Source: Hexactinellida sp. DTS-2022
Lineage: Eukaryota; Porifera; Hexactinellida
Direction: 5' to 3'
DNA length: 64,000 bases
Assembly (NCBI GenBank): GCA_028753945.1
Contig: JAPNXP010000001.1
Coordinates: 2,036,501 to 2,100,500, forward strand
In this document: positions 11,827 to 22,436 of the stretch, piece by piece
How positions within the stretch are numbered: the stretch's first letter is position 1
Layout of the letters: each line of letters starts with the position of its first letter
The notes under the pieces: model-generated
What the model was told of the DNA's origin: nothing
Databases searched by the model: none
What the model saw: the letters and a program-made list of their open reading frames with translations, nothing else
Program-made: the position numbers and the translations under genes

Positions 11827-12154
11827 CTCGATCAATTCCAAGTTCTGCCCAGGGATCATAAAGCTGATAATTTACTTCTTGAGTAAGTGTATAATGAGTT
11901 GTATACAAGAATATAAGCCATAGTAAGATAAGAACAAATGAATTTGCAAACCTATTCCAATTTGTAGGGGATAATAAACTTTTGTTTTTGAAGCCACAAC
12001 CACTACAATCACATTGCTGAATAGTGGAAACAATATTCAGTTTTTTCGATTTGGCAGGCCAAAATAAATATGTAATGGGCATAAGAACAAGACCAAACAT
12101 AAAACAGAAGAAATATAGAACTGTAGTTGAATCCTCATAATTTAAGTTTGCCAT
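11827..12154 (-). CDS. SEC63: SEC63 exon 1 (N-terminus, two membrane segments)
   Basis: First coding exon of Sec63. It encodes MANLNYEDS, a first hydrophobic helix (VLYFFCFMFGLVLMPITYLFW, about residues 13-33), a basic/cysteine-bearing cytosolic loop, a second helix (FVLILLWLIFLY, about 73-84), then the lumenal YDPWAELGIDRG that leads into the J domain. The family typically has N-YED/YDDS, a helix ending in TYYLWP, and YNPYEVLNLD at these places. The exon ends in phase 1 at CGAG|GTACTG. Joined to exon 2 the junction reads GIDRDISLAGIKKKYHELS, which is the expected helix I of a J domain. Intron 1 is about 2.95 kb and filled with transposon sequence. The ATG at 12154 is the only plausible start. 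Promoter elements were not identified. Confidence 0.87.
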
Positions 12155-12654
12155 TCTTCAAAAAGAGCTAATAATAGAAAGGTAGAATACAGTGGAACTT
12201 ATAGATTATTCGATTTCGATTAACTGAACACCCCAGGTTGGTCCAAATGTTATTTTCATGAAGTAATCTATAATTAATATAATATGAAATTGTTAGACAG
12301 CTGCCAACGAAATAGGATAACCTAGGTTGCAATGTAGTATGTATACACCAGTGCTTCGAAACTAAAATATTCCAAGTAAGAGCTGCGGAGAGAATTTCAT
12401 CTAAAAGCGGGAGGAAAATTGGGAAGTCAGACAGTATCTATATACTGTATTAAAAACAGAATTGCTGTTTGTCCGGAATAAATTGAAAATACCATACTAC
12501 CTAGAGATCTGAAATATTGTATATTGGTATAGACTGGCACAGCGACATGGGTCTATTGGTTGTCTAAGCGAAATATTGAGTGTTATATCACACGGTAACC
12601 TTTTCCTTAATAACTTTTCAAATTTCACTCGATTAGTACGTAAACCTTTAGAAA
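12155..12654. other. Region upstream of SEC63, no gene seen
   Basis: AT-rich sequence between the SEC63 start and repeat R1. It should contain the SEC63 promoter and 5' UTR, but I see no specific motif I can support. Confidence 0.3.
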
Positions 12655-12708
12655 GTGAACACCCTGGGGACCAGCCAAAATGTTCACTTTTCATGATATA
12701 TCATAAAG

Positions 12709-13013
12709 GGGATACGGACAGTTCGGTACATGGACATTTCGGTACGGACAGTTCGGTATACGGACAATTCGGTACAGGACAGTTCGGTACAGGACAGTTC
12801 GGTACACGGACAATTTGGTACACGGACAATTCGGTACGAAAAAATTTTTTGATATGTAATTAACGAGGGATAATCCAGTTTAATTAATGAAATATTGAGT
12901 AATAATATGAAGAATTATATAATGGTATAGATAATTATGAGTTGTTCATTCCAATCCTATGAGCCGCCCACACCCTGTAGAAACTCTATAGGTTGCCTAT
13001 GAAAGTAACTCTG
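12709..13013 (+). repeat. Left TIR of the MULE
   Basis: It begins with about eight degenerate copies of a 15-16 bp unit (GGACAGTTCGGTACA type), followed by AT-rich sequence and a segment complementary to the last codons of the transposase reading frame at the other end. Confidence 0.85.
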
Positions 13014-13229
13014 CTTGAAGTAAATGAGTTGTTATTGTAAAGTCGACTTACCCGGGGGTGTGAATTGATATTTGGATGTTATAACACCTTCAATACACTG
13101 GAATTATGTTTCAGATTCCCGGTCTTCTAACAACAACAAGTTATTGTAAATGTAAAGATAGTTCTAGGAGAAATGCATAAATAGTAAATATTCTGTAGCT
13201 TTGTACGTACATATAAGCAAATTCAACCA

Positions 13230-14330
13230 ATGGCAACAAATCAGGATATAGTTGAATTTAAGCTTATCAAGTCAAGCAGAGGAGGGCAAAAACTAATTGA
13301 AGGAGGTTTTGTGTTCGACAAACAAAGAATCTGTAGTGATGTTACTCATTGGCAATGTGAGAAAAAAGGTGAGCAAAGCAAGATTGCACACTAAGGGTAT
13401 GATTATAGTGAAGAGAACAAACGAGCACCTCCATGGACCGGATATGATCGCAGTGAGTTGTCTCGAAACTAAAACAGGGATTAAACGGAAAGCACAGGAA
13501 ACTCAGGATACCACACATCACATCATCGGTGAACATTTAATGACTATTACTCAAGGGTCAGCTACTAAACTACCAAAAATTGATAGCACCAAGCGTACAA
13601 TACGGTGTCAACGACAGATAGCGAACAATGTGCATCCACAACCTACAAGTCTTGGTGATCTCGTGTTACCTGTGGAATATCAGCAAACTACCAAAGGAGA
13701 TCAGTTTCTTCTTTATGACTCTGGTCAGGAACAGTCACAACGGTTTTTGATTTTCGGGACTATTCAGAATATAGAGATGCTACGGAAGGTCTACAATCAG
13801 ATTATAATAACGACGAAGAACTTGCACTAAAAATCCGTCATTTGCCAGCTCTTGCGTTTGTCTCACCCTTCGACGTGCGGGAATACTTTGAGACTGCGAT
13901 CGAGCACCTCCCCAATCCTGGGTTACAAGGCCTCGTCCTATACTTTGAACAAACATACATCGGGCGCACACTTGCAGGTGGTTTCCATCAAGAACCACTG
14001 TTTCCTATCCAGATGTGGAACCAACATCATGAAGTATCTCAGGGAATTCCAAGGACGACTAATGCAGTGGAGGCTTGGCATAGATCGTTTAACGCAACTG
14101 TAGGATGTTATCACCCTAACATCTGGCGGTTTATCGATGCACTCAAACGTGAGCAAGGGCTTGTTGAAGTAAAACAGGCGAAATTTATCGCTGGAGATAA
14201 GCCAACTAAACGTCGAAAAGACAACGCCAATGAAGAGGGTCTTAAAAATTTAATACAGAGTTACTTTCATAGGCAACCTATAGAGTTTCTACAGGGTGTG
14301 GCTCATAGGATTGGAATGAACAATTCATAA
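13230..14330 (+). pseudogene. FLYWCH-MULE transposase, internally deleted and frameshifted
   Basis: The start at 13230 opens a FLYWCH-type zinc finger: GGQKLIEGGFVFDKQ, THWQCEKK, then (after a frameshift near 13370, where one expected cysteine is lost) ARLHTKGMIIVKRTNEHLHG. The second part has PTSLGDLVLPVEYQ and FLLYDSG...FLIFGT, the usual lead-in to the MULE catalytic core. The DDE core itself is missing. The text jumps, with another frame change near 13770, to the family C-terminus: IRHLPALAFV, YFEQTYIG, PLFPIQMWN and the hallmark TNAVEAWHR. The final codons lie inside the right TIR. It is a non-autonomous deletion derivative. Assignment is by motif recognition. Confidence 0.8.
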
Positions 14331-14586
14331 TTATCTATACCATTATATAATTCTTCATATTATTACTCAATATTTCATTAATTAAACTGGATTATCCCTC
14401 GTTAATTACATATCAAAAATGAAATTCGTACCGAACTGTCCTGTACCGAATTGTCCGTGTACCGAACCGTCCTGTATCGAATTGTCCGTGTACCGAACAG
14501 TCCTGTACCGAACTGTCCTGTACCGAATTGTCCGTGTACCGAACTGTCCGTACCGAAATGTTCATGTACCGAACTGTCCGTATCCC
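14256..14586 (-). repeat. Right TIR of the MULE
   Basis: Inverse of 12709-13013 with a few extra subterminal repeats. Its inner part is also coding (transposase C-terminus), so the TIR probably captured coding sequence. Confidence 0.85.
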
Positions 14587-14633
14587 ATCATAAAGTGTCC
14601 TGTCCAGATTTACCTCCAATAGCAACATATCAC

Positions 14634-15013
14634 CAGGGAATGAAAAGTTCACGAACGGCCTGAATACACCCAATTCAGTTATTCTCAAATTGCACGTCCA
14701 GTTCGTTCACGTTCACCTCCTAACTTCAACACCACCAGCGGTCGTTCAGTTTAGAGCTGGTGGTTATTAGGTATTGTAAGCAGATATGAGTAGTGAGTAG
14801 TGATCTATTTAAATCTTACTTTTGTATTGACGTATATAAATTTACGTATGGATTAATGATTCAGTATTTAGAATTTATCAATATTCAGTTTAGTTCGTTC
14901 AACTGCTGTTCAAGCAACCATTAGCATTCGTTTAGAGTGAATCTCTTAAAAGTCCTGCGTTCAGTTCGTTCAGTTGAAGTCAATAAGTTCGTTCATGAAC
15001 AATTCATTCCATG
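14634..15013. mobile_element. hAT-type MITE, CAGGGAATGAA TIRs
   Basis: The left end CAGGGAATGAAAAGTTCACG matches the inverse of the right end (CATGGAATGAATTGTTCATG reversed). Flanks are CATATCAC (14626-14633) and TTTATCAC (15014-15021). The empty site in the 205-500 repeat is CTTATCAC, so this is an 8-bp TSD with one later change on each side. Confidence 0.75.
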
Positions 15014-15180
15014 TTTATCACATATTGTCTAATGAAGCCACATCTTGAATTATCTGTGCATTCACAAAAAGTGTGAAAATATTGCTGCCAGTTAGCATCC
15101 AGGAAGTCCATCTCAAGCAGATCAAATAACACATGGATAAAAAATCCTCCAAAATCCTTTGTTCACTTTTAATAGATCAT

Positions 15181-15835
15181 CCCTATACAATTTGGACAAT
15201 TGGGACTAGATTAAGTGTTCACATTTCACTTTTAAGAGTTGTTCAGAAGTTGGAGGATAAACACTGTGTAAAACAATAGGAAATTATGGGAACGAGAAAA
15301 AGTGTTCAAGTTATGGAGATGTTCATTTAATGAAGATGTTCACTTTTGGATGTTTTAAAGTATAAATCGTATATAATATCTCTTCAATACATAATGTACA
15401 CCTTTGAGAAAATTAGAACTTATTAAAAAATAAACACATATTTCATAGTTATAGTTAAAAGGTGTCCTATTATTTCAACACTATCTGGGTGATCTCATTA
15501 GTTTGGTTAACAAGAATGCACTTAAGTAGTTTTCTTTGATACATTGTATTAATTTGTATATTAATTAGTAATTACGATTACAACCCTAGCTTGGCTTCCT
15601 ATTATTATTTCTATCTATGAAATTAATAAGTAATTTACTATAACAGGATTTAGTTTCTAAATAATAAATGGATTAATAAAGCGGTCTTATTCTCATATAA
15701 AACCATTTGTTATGTAGATATTTAGTAAAGTGTAGATAGGCAGAGATGCAGAAGAAAAAGCCTGGGTTGGCAAATATCCTCTTCTAAATACCAACACCAA
15801 AAAATGTATTGTAGTGTATTATTTTCAAGCCACAG
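15181..15835. other. AT-rich stretch without recognised feature
   Basis: No supported gene. Words such as 'gttcacttttgg' recall repeat R1 but do not align well. Confidence 0.3.
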
Positions 15836-15920
15836 GCGTGACCAACGTTATATAAGGCCTATCCACCAAATTTATAAACCGTGACCATGGATTAAGGGAA
15901 GGCCATTATGAAAATAATTA
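15836..15920. repeat. Diverged end of the CGTGACC foldback family
   Basis: 'gcgtgaccaacgttatataaggcc' followed by 'accatggatta' and 'aaggccatt' resembles the terminus of the elements at 10274 and 44549. No matching right end is present. Confidence 0.5.
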
Positions 15921-16084
15921 TACGTATTCCTTACTTTTACATTAAATCACTGTAAATTTGTTAATTTATTGTTTGTAGGAGTTTGATATGTCATAAATAA
16001 TATATTGTGGAACTATTTAATAGGTGAAACTTCAGACTTGCATGCAGAAGGTACAAATAACAATACTAGTATTAGTATATAATA

Positions 16085-17245
16085 TCTTAAAATCCCAAAT
16101 TGCAGCTGTGGCGACGCATTTCACTTTGGTGGCTACTGGTTGGGTAATTGATAGTGCCTCCAAGGAAATGCTGTTGGAACAGCTGCAATTTTGGATTTTT
16201 TTGCCATGTCATCATCACTTTGCAGATGTTAAATTATTTCAGAAAGGTGTTTCAGAAGGCAACGACCCTTAGAGTGGTGGAAGTTTCCATTTAGCACACT
16301 TCAATTGAGAGATATTCGGGTTTCAGTAGAATATAATAGGTGATGACTCAGCATTTTTTATGTGGGTGTTGGGTGTTCACCCACACCAACCCATACTTTA
16401 AAAATATCGAAAACACAAAATTGTAAAAACACATTTTTTGACGATGTCATCGTCACCTCAAGGTGTTAAGATCAACTTATATAAGTGGTACGTGGCATAA
16501 GGACCATTGATAAATTGAAAGTTTGTTTCTACTTATATGGTTTCTGAGATTAATTAAATTTAGCTAATTAGTATAAACAATTATTCAAATTATTAATAAT
16601 TTAACATCATTATTAATTTATTATGTACAACAAAATAAATTAAGTTCAATTATTGCAATTATTATTAATTTTAATTTAATTTCACTATCATATTTGAATT
16701 CAGCGCACTCGATAACCCCAATAATCTTATCGGAACCGTCTCTATAAGTTAAACACAGAGCGAATAAATTAGAATTAAATATGTCATGTATCCATTGTGC
16801 AAAAATATTCTAAGGGGAAGGAAATATAATCACTTAATCTGTCGTTGTTAAGTAATGTGAAATCTTAGTTTTCAAATAGAAAATGGAAGCCTAATCGAAC
16901 TCACAAGTTGAATCAATATAATTATCACAAGTTGAAACAATAGAATTCGATTTAACACTTCAATTGAACTGAAGTGTTAGTAAACAAAGGAAACTTACAA
17001 CTCAATTGTGGCACAAATGAAACCCAATTTAAAAATTCGTGCACTGTGAAAGGTGTAGAATTAGATTCTCTATCGATTGCATATAAATTGAATATTCTCG
17101 CACTATTTATTGTGCTTTTTCTAACATTAAACAGGTGTAAAAATGTGTCCAAAAAAATGTGTCCAAAAAAATGTGATATAATATCGTGACCCCAGGTGCA
17201 CATCTGTAACCCATGAGACACATATCCTGAAAATTTGGGCTTTTA
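16085..17245 (-). mobile_element. Family A element, inverted copy A3
   Basis: On the minus strand the order is body start ('gtgtctcatgggttacag' at about 17200-17222), AT-rich body, then hairpin (about 16090-16200). It reads as the reverse of A2 with moderate divergence. Confidence 0.7.
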
Positions 17246-17247
17246 GT

Positions 17248-17593
17248 TACCTAATTATAGGAAATTAACGCGAATTGGAGCTGAACATTTTCAAATACAT
17301 GAAATTAACGCGAATAAATTTTATTAAAAAAATTTCAGGATGATTAATCTGATAATCTCCTGATTGAATACTATTATTGTGCCCAAATAGGCTTCCAATC
17401 TACTTGATAGACATGGTATATCCTTTCAAACTAGTTGCACATCTGAAAATATGTAGCTCGGAAGTTTGTCCATCCATTTTATAATTTTGCTAAATAGCAG
17501 GAAATTAAGGTCATGGAAATTAACGCGAAGGAAAATAACGCGATTTGGAGAAATTCGCCTTAATTTCATGGCGCGTTAATTTCCTATAGTAAG
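17248..17593. mobile_element. MITE with TATAGGAAATTAACGCG TIRs
   Basis: ATAGGAAATTAACGCG near 17259 is inverted near 17575-17590. TA/TTA-type flanks lie on both sides of the 'CCT...AGG' ends. Family A copies read 'ttagttaattaaactctg' here without the insert. Several inner copies of 'aattaacgcga' are present. Confidence 0.65.
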
Positions 17594-17619
17594 GTAATTA
17601 AACTCTGTTCCGTGTAGAG

Positions 17620-17753
17620 CAGCGATTCCCAACCTTTTTCAACCGTGGACCCCCTATAGTAAATATTAGACATTCTGTGGACCCCCTCCCATTGTCCGTA
17701 ATACATCCTGTGGACCCCCAAGGGGTCCATGGACCCCAGGTTGGGAACCACTG
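17620..17753. mobile_element. hAT-type MITE, CAGCGATTCCCAACC TIRs, exact 8-bp TSD
   Basis: 134 bp. The ends CAGCGATTCCCAACC and GGTTGGGAACCACTG are inverted. GTGTAGAG lies at 17612-17619 and 17754-17761. A relative sits at 51937-52102. Confidence 0.88.
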
Positions 17754-17794
17754 GTGTAGAGGATACGGATAAAAAATAAAAAGCACTAAGATTA

Positions 17795-18025
17795 GAACTG
17801 GGCCACTATACTATAGTATAGTCGGCACAGTAATAATAAAGGCAGTAAGATTAGAACTGGGCCACTATACTATAGTATAGTCGGCACAGTAATAATAATT
17901 GGCAACCAAAGCACTAAGATTAGAAGTGGGCCACTATACTATAGTATAGTCGGCACAGTAATAATATACCAAAGCACTAAGATCAATACTGGGCCACTAT
18001 ACTATAGTATAGTCGGCACAGTAAA
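17795..18025 (-). repeat. Four units of the palindrome minisatellite
   Basis: Units at about 17801, 17861, 17927 and 17989, each 'gggccactatactatagtatagtcggcacagtaa' in this orientation, separated by spacers of 'gcactaagattagaact' type. They precede inverted family A sequence. Confidence 0.85.
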
Positions 18026-18089
18026 AATTTCTTCTCCCATCAGACTCTGAATTTTAAGATGAATCCAAAAGTGAATTAAAAATTGGGGG

Positions 18090-18580
18090 TTTAGTATAAC
18101 ATTTTTTGAGTTATGGACCAGACAAATTTTGAAAGGTGATAAAAATGTGTCCAAAATTTGTTAATCAAAAATCGTAACCCCAGGTGCAAATTAGACGGTC
18201 CATTCGCACCTACATGTAAAGTTTCAACCCTAAATGTATACAGGTGTGGCCAGGGCACCGTGTACGAAGAAAAAATAATAATACAGTCGACTCCGCTTAA
18301 TAGAGCCACCTCGGGACCAGGTTGTTTTGACCCGATTAAGCGGAGAAACCGATTAACCGAAAATATTGTAAGCCAAACTGTAATTCTGTCCTATAAATCC
18401 TGTGAAATTTTGACCCGATTAAGCGCAGAAACCGATTAACCAGTGGCTCTATTAAGCGGAGTTGACTGTAATTTCAATACTGGGCCACTATACTATAGTA
18501 TAGTCGGCACAGTAATAACTAACCAAGGCACTGAGATTAGAACTGGGCCACTATACTATAGTATAGTCGGCACAGTAAAA
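18090..18580 (-). mobile_element. Truncated inverted family A variant with two palindrome units
   Basis: 'aaatcgtaaccccaggtgcaaatt' matches the start of family A variants (compare 46560 and 47390). Palindrome units lie at about 18481 and 18545. It is split by the MITE at 18284-18468. Confidence 0.6.
18284..18468. mobile_element. pogo/Tc1-type MITE, TA TSD
   Basis: 185 bp with CAGTCGACTCCGCTTAATAG ends inverted at GAGTTGACTG, flanked by TA on both sides. The inner sequence repeats 'ttaagcggagaaaccgattaacc'. CAGT ends with a TA TSD are typical of pogo-like elements. Confidence 0.85.
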
Positions 18581-18689
18581 AAAGGAACCTGTTAATAAGT
18601 AATATTGTGCTCTTTTAATAATTTGTGCTTTTGAACTTCTTAAATTTGCGCGCGTAATGTCAGTATACATTCTGTGTATAGAGTTCATA

Positions 18690-20650
18690 TTCTTCATTTT
18701 TTCAAGAGAGAACAATTCGTTGTGTAATTAATATTTTGTAATATATTCCTGCCAATTACATCACAGCTAGGACATTGATTTCTCCATATCTCACTCTGTC
18801 CATCCTCGGCTACTTTCATTGTTAAGTTAAGAATAAGTTGAGGTTGTTGTTCGATCGATTTACAAATCTTCCAAGAGCAAACAATTATTTCGGGGACAGA
18901 ATTAGATGGCCATTTTAATGCATCGCGATCAACAATATGTAAAGAGTATCGGCCGATTCAGGTATTTCTTCTATTTCAATCTCTTTATCCTCTGTCAGAA
19001 AAGATAGACACAGTTGACAACGATTCGATTTCTTAAAATAAGCATGAACTGCATAATCGGCAATAAATGCAAGGGCCTGGAGTGTCGGACTTTAAACTTT
19101 AATAGCTAAATAGTTCTGCAAACAGGGTAAGAAATGCTGAAAGTTTATAGTTTTCACAGGGAGTGATTCTGATGGATCGGAAAAGGAATTAATGAACTCA
19201 TGAATATATATTTCTGACATAGAAGTTTGTTTGGGAAAATATTTTTTTAATGCTAGATAGTTTGATACGTCTTTCACTTCAAGGATTTGACAATAAACCA
19301 TATTATACTGAGCACCTGTCACCATCCGGTATAACCAAAGTGGTATTCTAGTGGATTATTTTATAAAAAAAGATTTATGAAAATATGAGCCTGGGTCAGA
19401 TGGTAAACAATAGAACATAGACGATGCAATAATGGCGGAAACTAGTAAAGTATGAGGAGATAATTTCCCTGTTTTCCCGGGCAACACTTTCCATCTAATA
19501 AGCCAATCTACAACTCGTGACAAATAAACAAATCACGAATCATTATAAGTAAATTGATTAGATATTAAGTCATTTAAGTGTGTACCTTTGTGTGGGGCAT
19601 TGATATTAAACATTTTCCAGATGTTGCATATTATAACAATAAATTCAGCAGTGTGAGTATATGGTTATCGTGATTTGGAAAAAGTTCTTGAAATCTAAGT
19701 GCAAAAACTGTAGAATCATCAAAAATCCTCAAAGCAGATTGACGTTTTGTCTCTCCAAATTCGACGGTCAACATAATTTTACTGTTAAAAGATGGGCAAG
19801 TTTAGCCAATGAGTGTTGAGCAGCTTTGTACAAACTTCTGATTTCTTCAAAAGAAGTTATATGAACTGTATAATAGTCTTCAAAGTCTAGAAAAGTAAAG
19901 CTGCAATTGATACCTTTCTGGCTCTAGATTGATTTTAGAGTATGTACAAAATCGAAGTGGAGGAATATAGATCTATCTCGATTTAGAATGTGTGGAACAA
20001 CGGACTCTAAAGAATGAGTTGGTGAAAACATTTTGAAGATATTTACATTAATTGGATAGTTATCGGTACATAAAGCCTTGACATAGTTCAGCATCTTTCG
20101 CATGGGCGTAGCCAACCAAAAATTTTGGGGGGTTCGGAAAATCTTTTGGAGGGCCCATTATTTTTATGAGTCATTACAATAAAGTGAGCGAAAGCTCAAT
20201 CTATACTTATTCAATTTATTGTAGAAAATTTGGGGGCCCCAGGCATAATTTTTGGGTGCCAGGCCCCCCAGGCCCCCGCATGGCTACGCCCATGATCTTT
20301 CGATATCTTCAATAATATTCTTAATGATAGGAAATAAATTTTCTGTTCTGAAAAATTTGAACAAGGAAGTAGTCGAACAATTGTAGACCACTTTTTGTAT
20401 AGGCTCGAAACCATTAAAGCAAATACAGTTTTAGCCGGATTAATAGTAGTTTCGGATTACCCAATAATATTCCGCCTTTCTAAGTGAATTCCTACTTAAC
20501 ATGAATTTTGTCCATCTGAACGATAACATTTGGCTCTCTTTCGTTAAATTCTGAAGTAGCTCTCTGTAAAAAGGTAGTATATACGTATATTCCACTATCC
20601 AATCCAAAATTTGAATATAATCGCTAAAGGGTGGTTCCGTGCTACATCCG
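18690..20650 (-). pseudogene. DNA-transposon transposase remnant (possibly P/THAP-like)
   Basis: A broken minus-strand coding stretch about 2 kb long, with many frame changes and stops. Open pieces lie at 20440-20655, 20300-20410, 19924-20100 and 19092-19325. Near 19050-18950 the text ALAFIADYAVHAYFKKSNRCQLCLSFL, followed by ESADTLY, resembles the cysteine-bearing 'YIAGYV..K..C..C' segment found near the C-terminus of P-element/THAP-type transposases, but I am not certain of the superfamily. No TIRs were matched to it. It is split at 20101-20294 by a MITE with a clean 8-bp TSD. Confidence 0.4.
20101..20294. mobile_element. MITE with CATGGGCGTAGCCA TIRs, exact 8-bp TSD
   Basis: CATGGGCGTAGCC and its inverse GGCTACGCCCATG bound a 194-bp element. 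ATCTTTCG lies at 20093-20100 and 20295-20302. The interior has 'gggggcccc'-rich words. A possible fragment of related sequence lies at about 150-185. Confidence 0.85.
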
Positions 20651-20655
20651 CCCAA

Positions 20656-21110
20656 AAAAAGTGTAATTTGAAATGTTCAAAATTTTTACAGATACTGCGG
20701 AAGGATGTTATCTATCGATGGAACTTTGGTTTTCATCGATTCGACGATTATTTCCAAAGATAGGAACGTTTTAGTGGAGCGGCACATATTTGGCAATAAC
20801 TCTTCAGTTTTTATTCGATTCGCCGACAATTTTAGATGAAAACACAACATACAATGAGACACATGACATGTATACCGATTTATGGTAATGTGACGTCACG
20901 TAGGAACTAATTTGGATTCAGCTCTTACACTTTTGGTTCAATCGTCAAACAATTGTGTCACTTTATAAAATAGAATGTATTGCATGTCGCTAGAAATTTT
21001 TATAAATGCTCATCACCTATAGATTCGATTGAAACTTAAAGAACTCTAAAATAAAGTGAGCTAATACGAAACTTCCAACTCGCTAAGGGTCGTTGCCTTC
21101 TTATCAAATT
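20656..21110. other. No gene recognised
   Basis: AT-rich sequence upstream (in sense) of the transposase remnant. No inverted repeat or ORF that I can support. Confidence 0.3.
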
Positions 21111-21114
21111 ACCC

Positions 21115-21740
21115 AAACAGAAGCCACCAAAAGATAGTGCCTCCAAGGAAAATGCTGTCGGCACAGCTGCAATTTTGGATTATTTTCCTTCTGTATCCTC
21201 TCCACAGAACAGAGTTTAACTAACTAAGAGCCCAAATTTTTAGGATATATGTCTCATGGGTTACAGATCTGCACCTGGGGTCACGATTTTTGATTAAATA
21301 TTTTTGGACACATTTTTACACCTGTTGAATGTTAGAAAAGGAACAATAAATAGTGCGGGAATATTAAATTTCTATGCATTCAATATAGAATTTAATTCTA
21401 CACCCTTTCACAGTGCACGAATTTTCATATTGAGCTTCATTTGTACCACAATTGAGTTGCATATTTCCTTTGTTTACTAACACTTCAGTTGAATTAAAAG
21501 TGTTGTATCTAATTCTATTGTTTTAACTCGTGATTATTATATTGACTCAACTTGTGAGATCGAGTAGGCTTCTATTTCCCAATTGAAATTAAGATTTTAC
21601 ATTCCATAACAACGACAGAATAAGTGAATATATTTCCTTCTGCAAGAATATTATTGCACTGTTAAAATACTGGGGTAATTAATTAAAATGAATTCAGTCG
21701 TTAGTTGACTTATATAGATGCTTCCAATTTGTTTATAAGG
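21115..21740 (+). mobile_element. Family A element, partial copy A4
   Basis: The right half of a hairpin (21115-21181) is followed directly by the body start 'tcctctccacagaacagag' and 'gtctcatgggttacagatc', up to about 21740 ('atgcttccaatttgtttat'). The rest of the body is missing. Confidence 0.7.
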
Positions 21741-21867
21741 GATGACTTGGGTCCCAAATAGCAGCTTGGATCCCGAAATAGCAGCATCTGAATTGAGTAC
21801 GTGTAATTTACAAGTCACAGGTTTAGCTTATTTAATATGAGTGATATCATACTTGAGGAGAGTAAGG

Positions 21868-21986
21868 CCGCGAAGCGGCCGTTAATTAATTGAGTTGCGT
21901 AGTGTCTAACAAAAACAAACAAAAGTCGCGAGCGACTTTTGTGAGAGAGTAATCCGTCGCCAAGCGACCGAGACCGAAGGGCTAGT
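21868..21986 (+). mobile_element. Helitron-like 3' end
   Basis: The segment has short hairpins GGCCGC-GAA-GCGGCC and AAGTCGC-GA-GCGACTT and ends 'gaagggCTAG' before T. CTAG with upstream hairpins is the usual 3' signature of Helitron-like elements. A 5'-type start (TCTATATATTAAAAGCGG) follows about 5 bp later. Confidence 0.55.
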
Positions 21987-22207
21987 TTATCTATATATTA
22001 AAAGCGGAATTGTTGTCTGTTTGTTTGTTTGTTTGTGTGTGTGTGCTTGTCCAGAATTGATTGGAAAGGCTACGAGTCTCAGAAAGCTGAAAATTTGTAT
22101 CCTAGGATAATTTTGTACTGCGACAACGATTTATTGTTTTTTGAAGAGAAATATTCACATTTAAAGGTGGCAAAATATGTTAGCCTATTAAATTCTAGGG
22201 TTTATTA

Positions 22208-22384
22208 CATAGGCGTCGGAAATGGGCCCGCCGGGCCTTTGGGCCGCCCGACCCGAAGGCTCCGGGGCCGGCCCAATCGACCCCGGGGCCGCTACATTCA
22301 CGGCCGAATAGGCCGGGTAGGGCCGGGTAGCCCCTTTGGGCCACCCGGCCCATGCCGGGTGGCCGGGTGGGTCCGACGCCTATG
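22208..22384. mobile_element. GC-rich MITE, CATAGGCGTCGG TIRs, exact 8-bp TSD
   Basis: 177 bp, strikingly rich in G and C in an AT-rich setting. The ends CATAGGCGTCGG and CCGACGCCTATG are inverted. GTTTATTA lies at 22200-22207 and 22385-22392. The interior is repeated 'ggccgggt' words. Confidence 0.85.
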
Positions 22385-22436
22385 GTTTATTAGTATGGAT
22401 CAGCTAACTCATTCAATTTGTATAAAGTGCCTGTGA

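Larger units (their letters stand above)
12709..14586 (+). mobile_element. Mutator-like element (MULE) with 9-bp TSD
   Basis: An 1878-bp element bounded by GGGATACGGACAG and its inverse, with ATCATAAAG on both sides (12700-12708 and 14587-14595). The copy of the host repeat at about 285-300 shows one uninterrupted target ('tttatcatagtgtcctgtcc'). TIRs are 305 bp (left) and about 331 bp (right) and include arrays of 'GGACAGTTCGGTACA'-type subrepeats. It carries a FLYWCH/MULE-type transposase pseudogene. TSD length, subterminal repeats and protein type agree with the Mutator superfamily. Confidence 0.9.
12655..15180. repeat. Repeat R1, second copy, split by MULE and hAT MITE
   Basis: Segments 12655-12708, 14596-14633 and 15022-15180 together match 205-500 in the same orientation. 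The two interruptions correspond exactly to a MULE (12709-14586) and a MITE (14634-15013). Confidence 0.7.

Noticed and set aside
12576..14663. ORFs of GQFGTGQFGT and YRTVLYRTV type
   Set aside because: Translation of the 15-16 bp MULE subterminal repeats.
17795..18025. CRISPR-like array of regularly spaced palindromes
   Set aside because: Spacers are themselves repeated and similar, the genome is eukaryotic, and the units are tied to family A transposons.
22029..22436. 135-codon ORF with GRPTRRLRGRPNRPRGR
   Set aside because: It runs through a Helitron-like start and a GC-rich MITE with its own TSD, so the frame is accidental.
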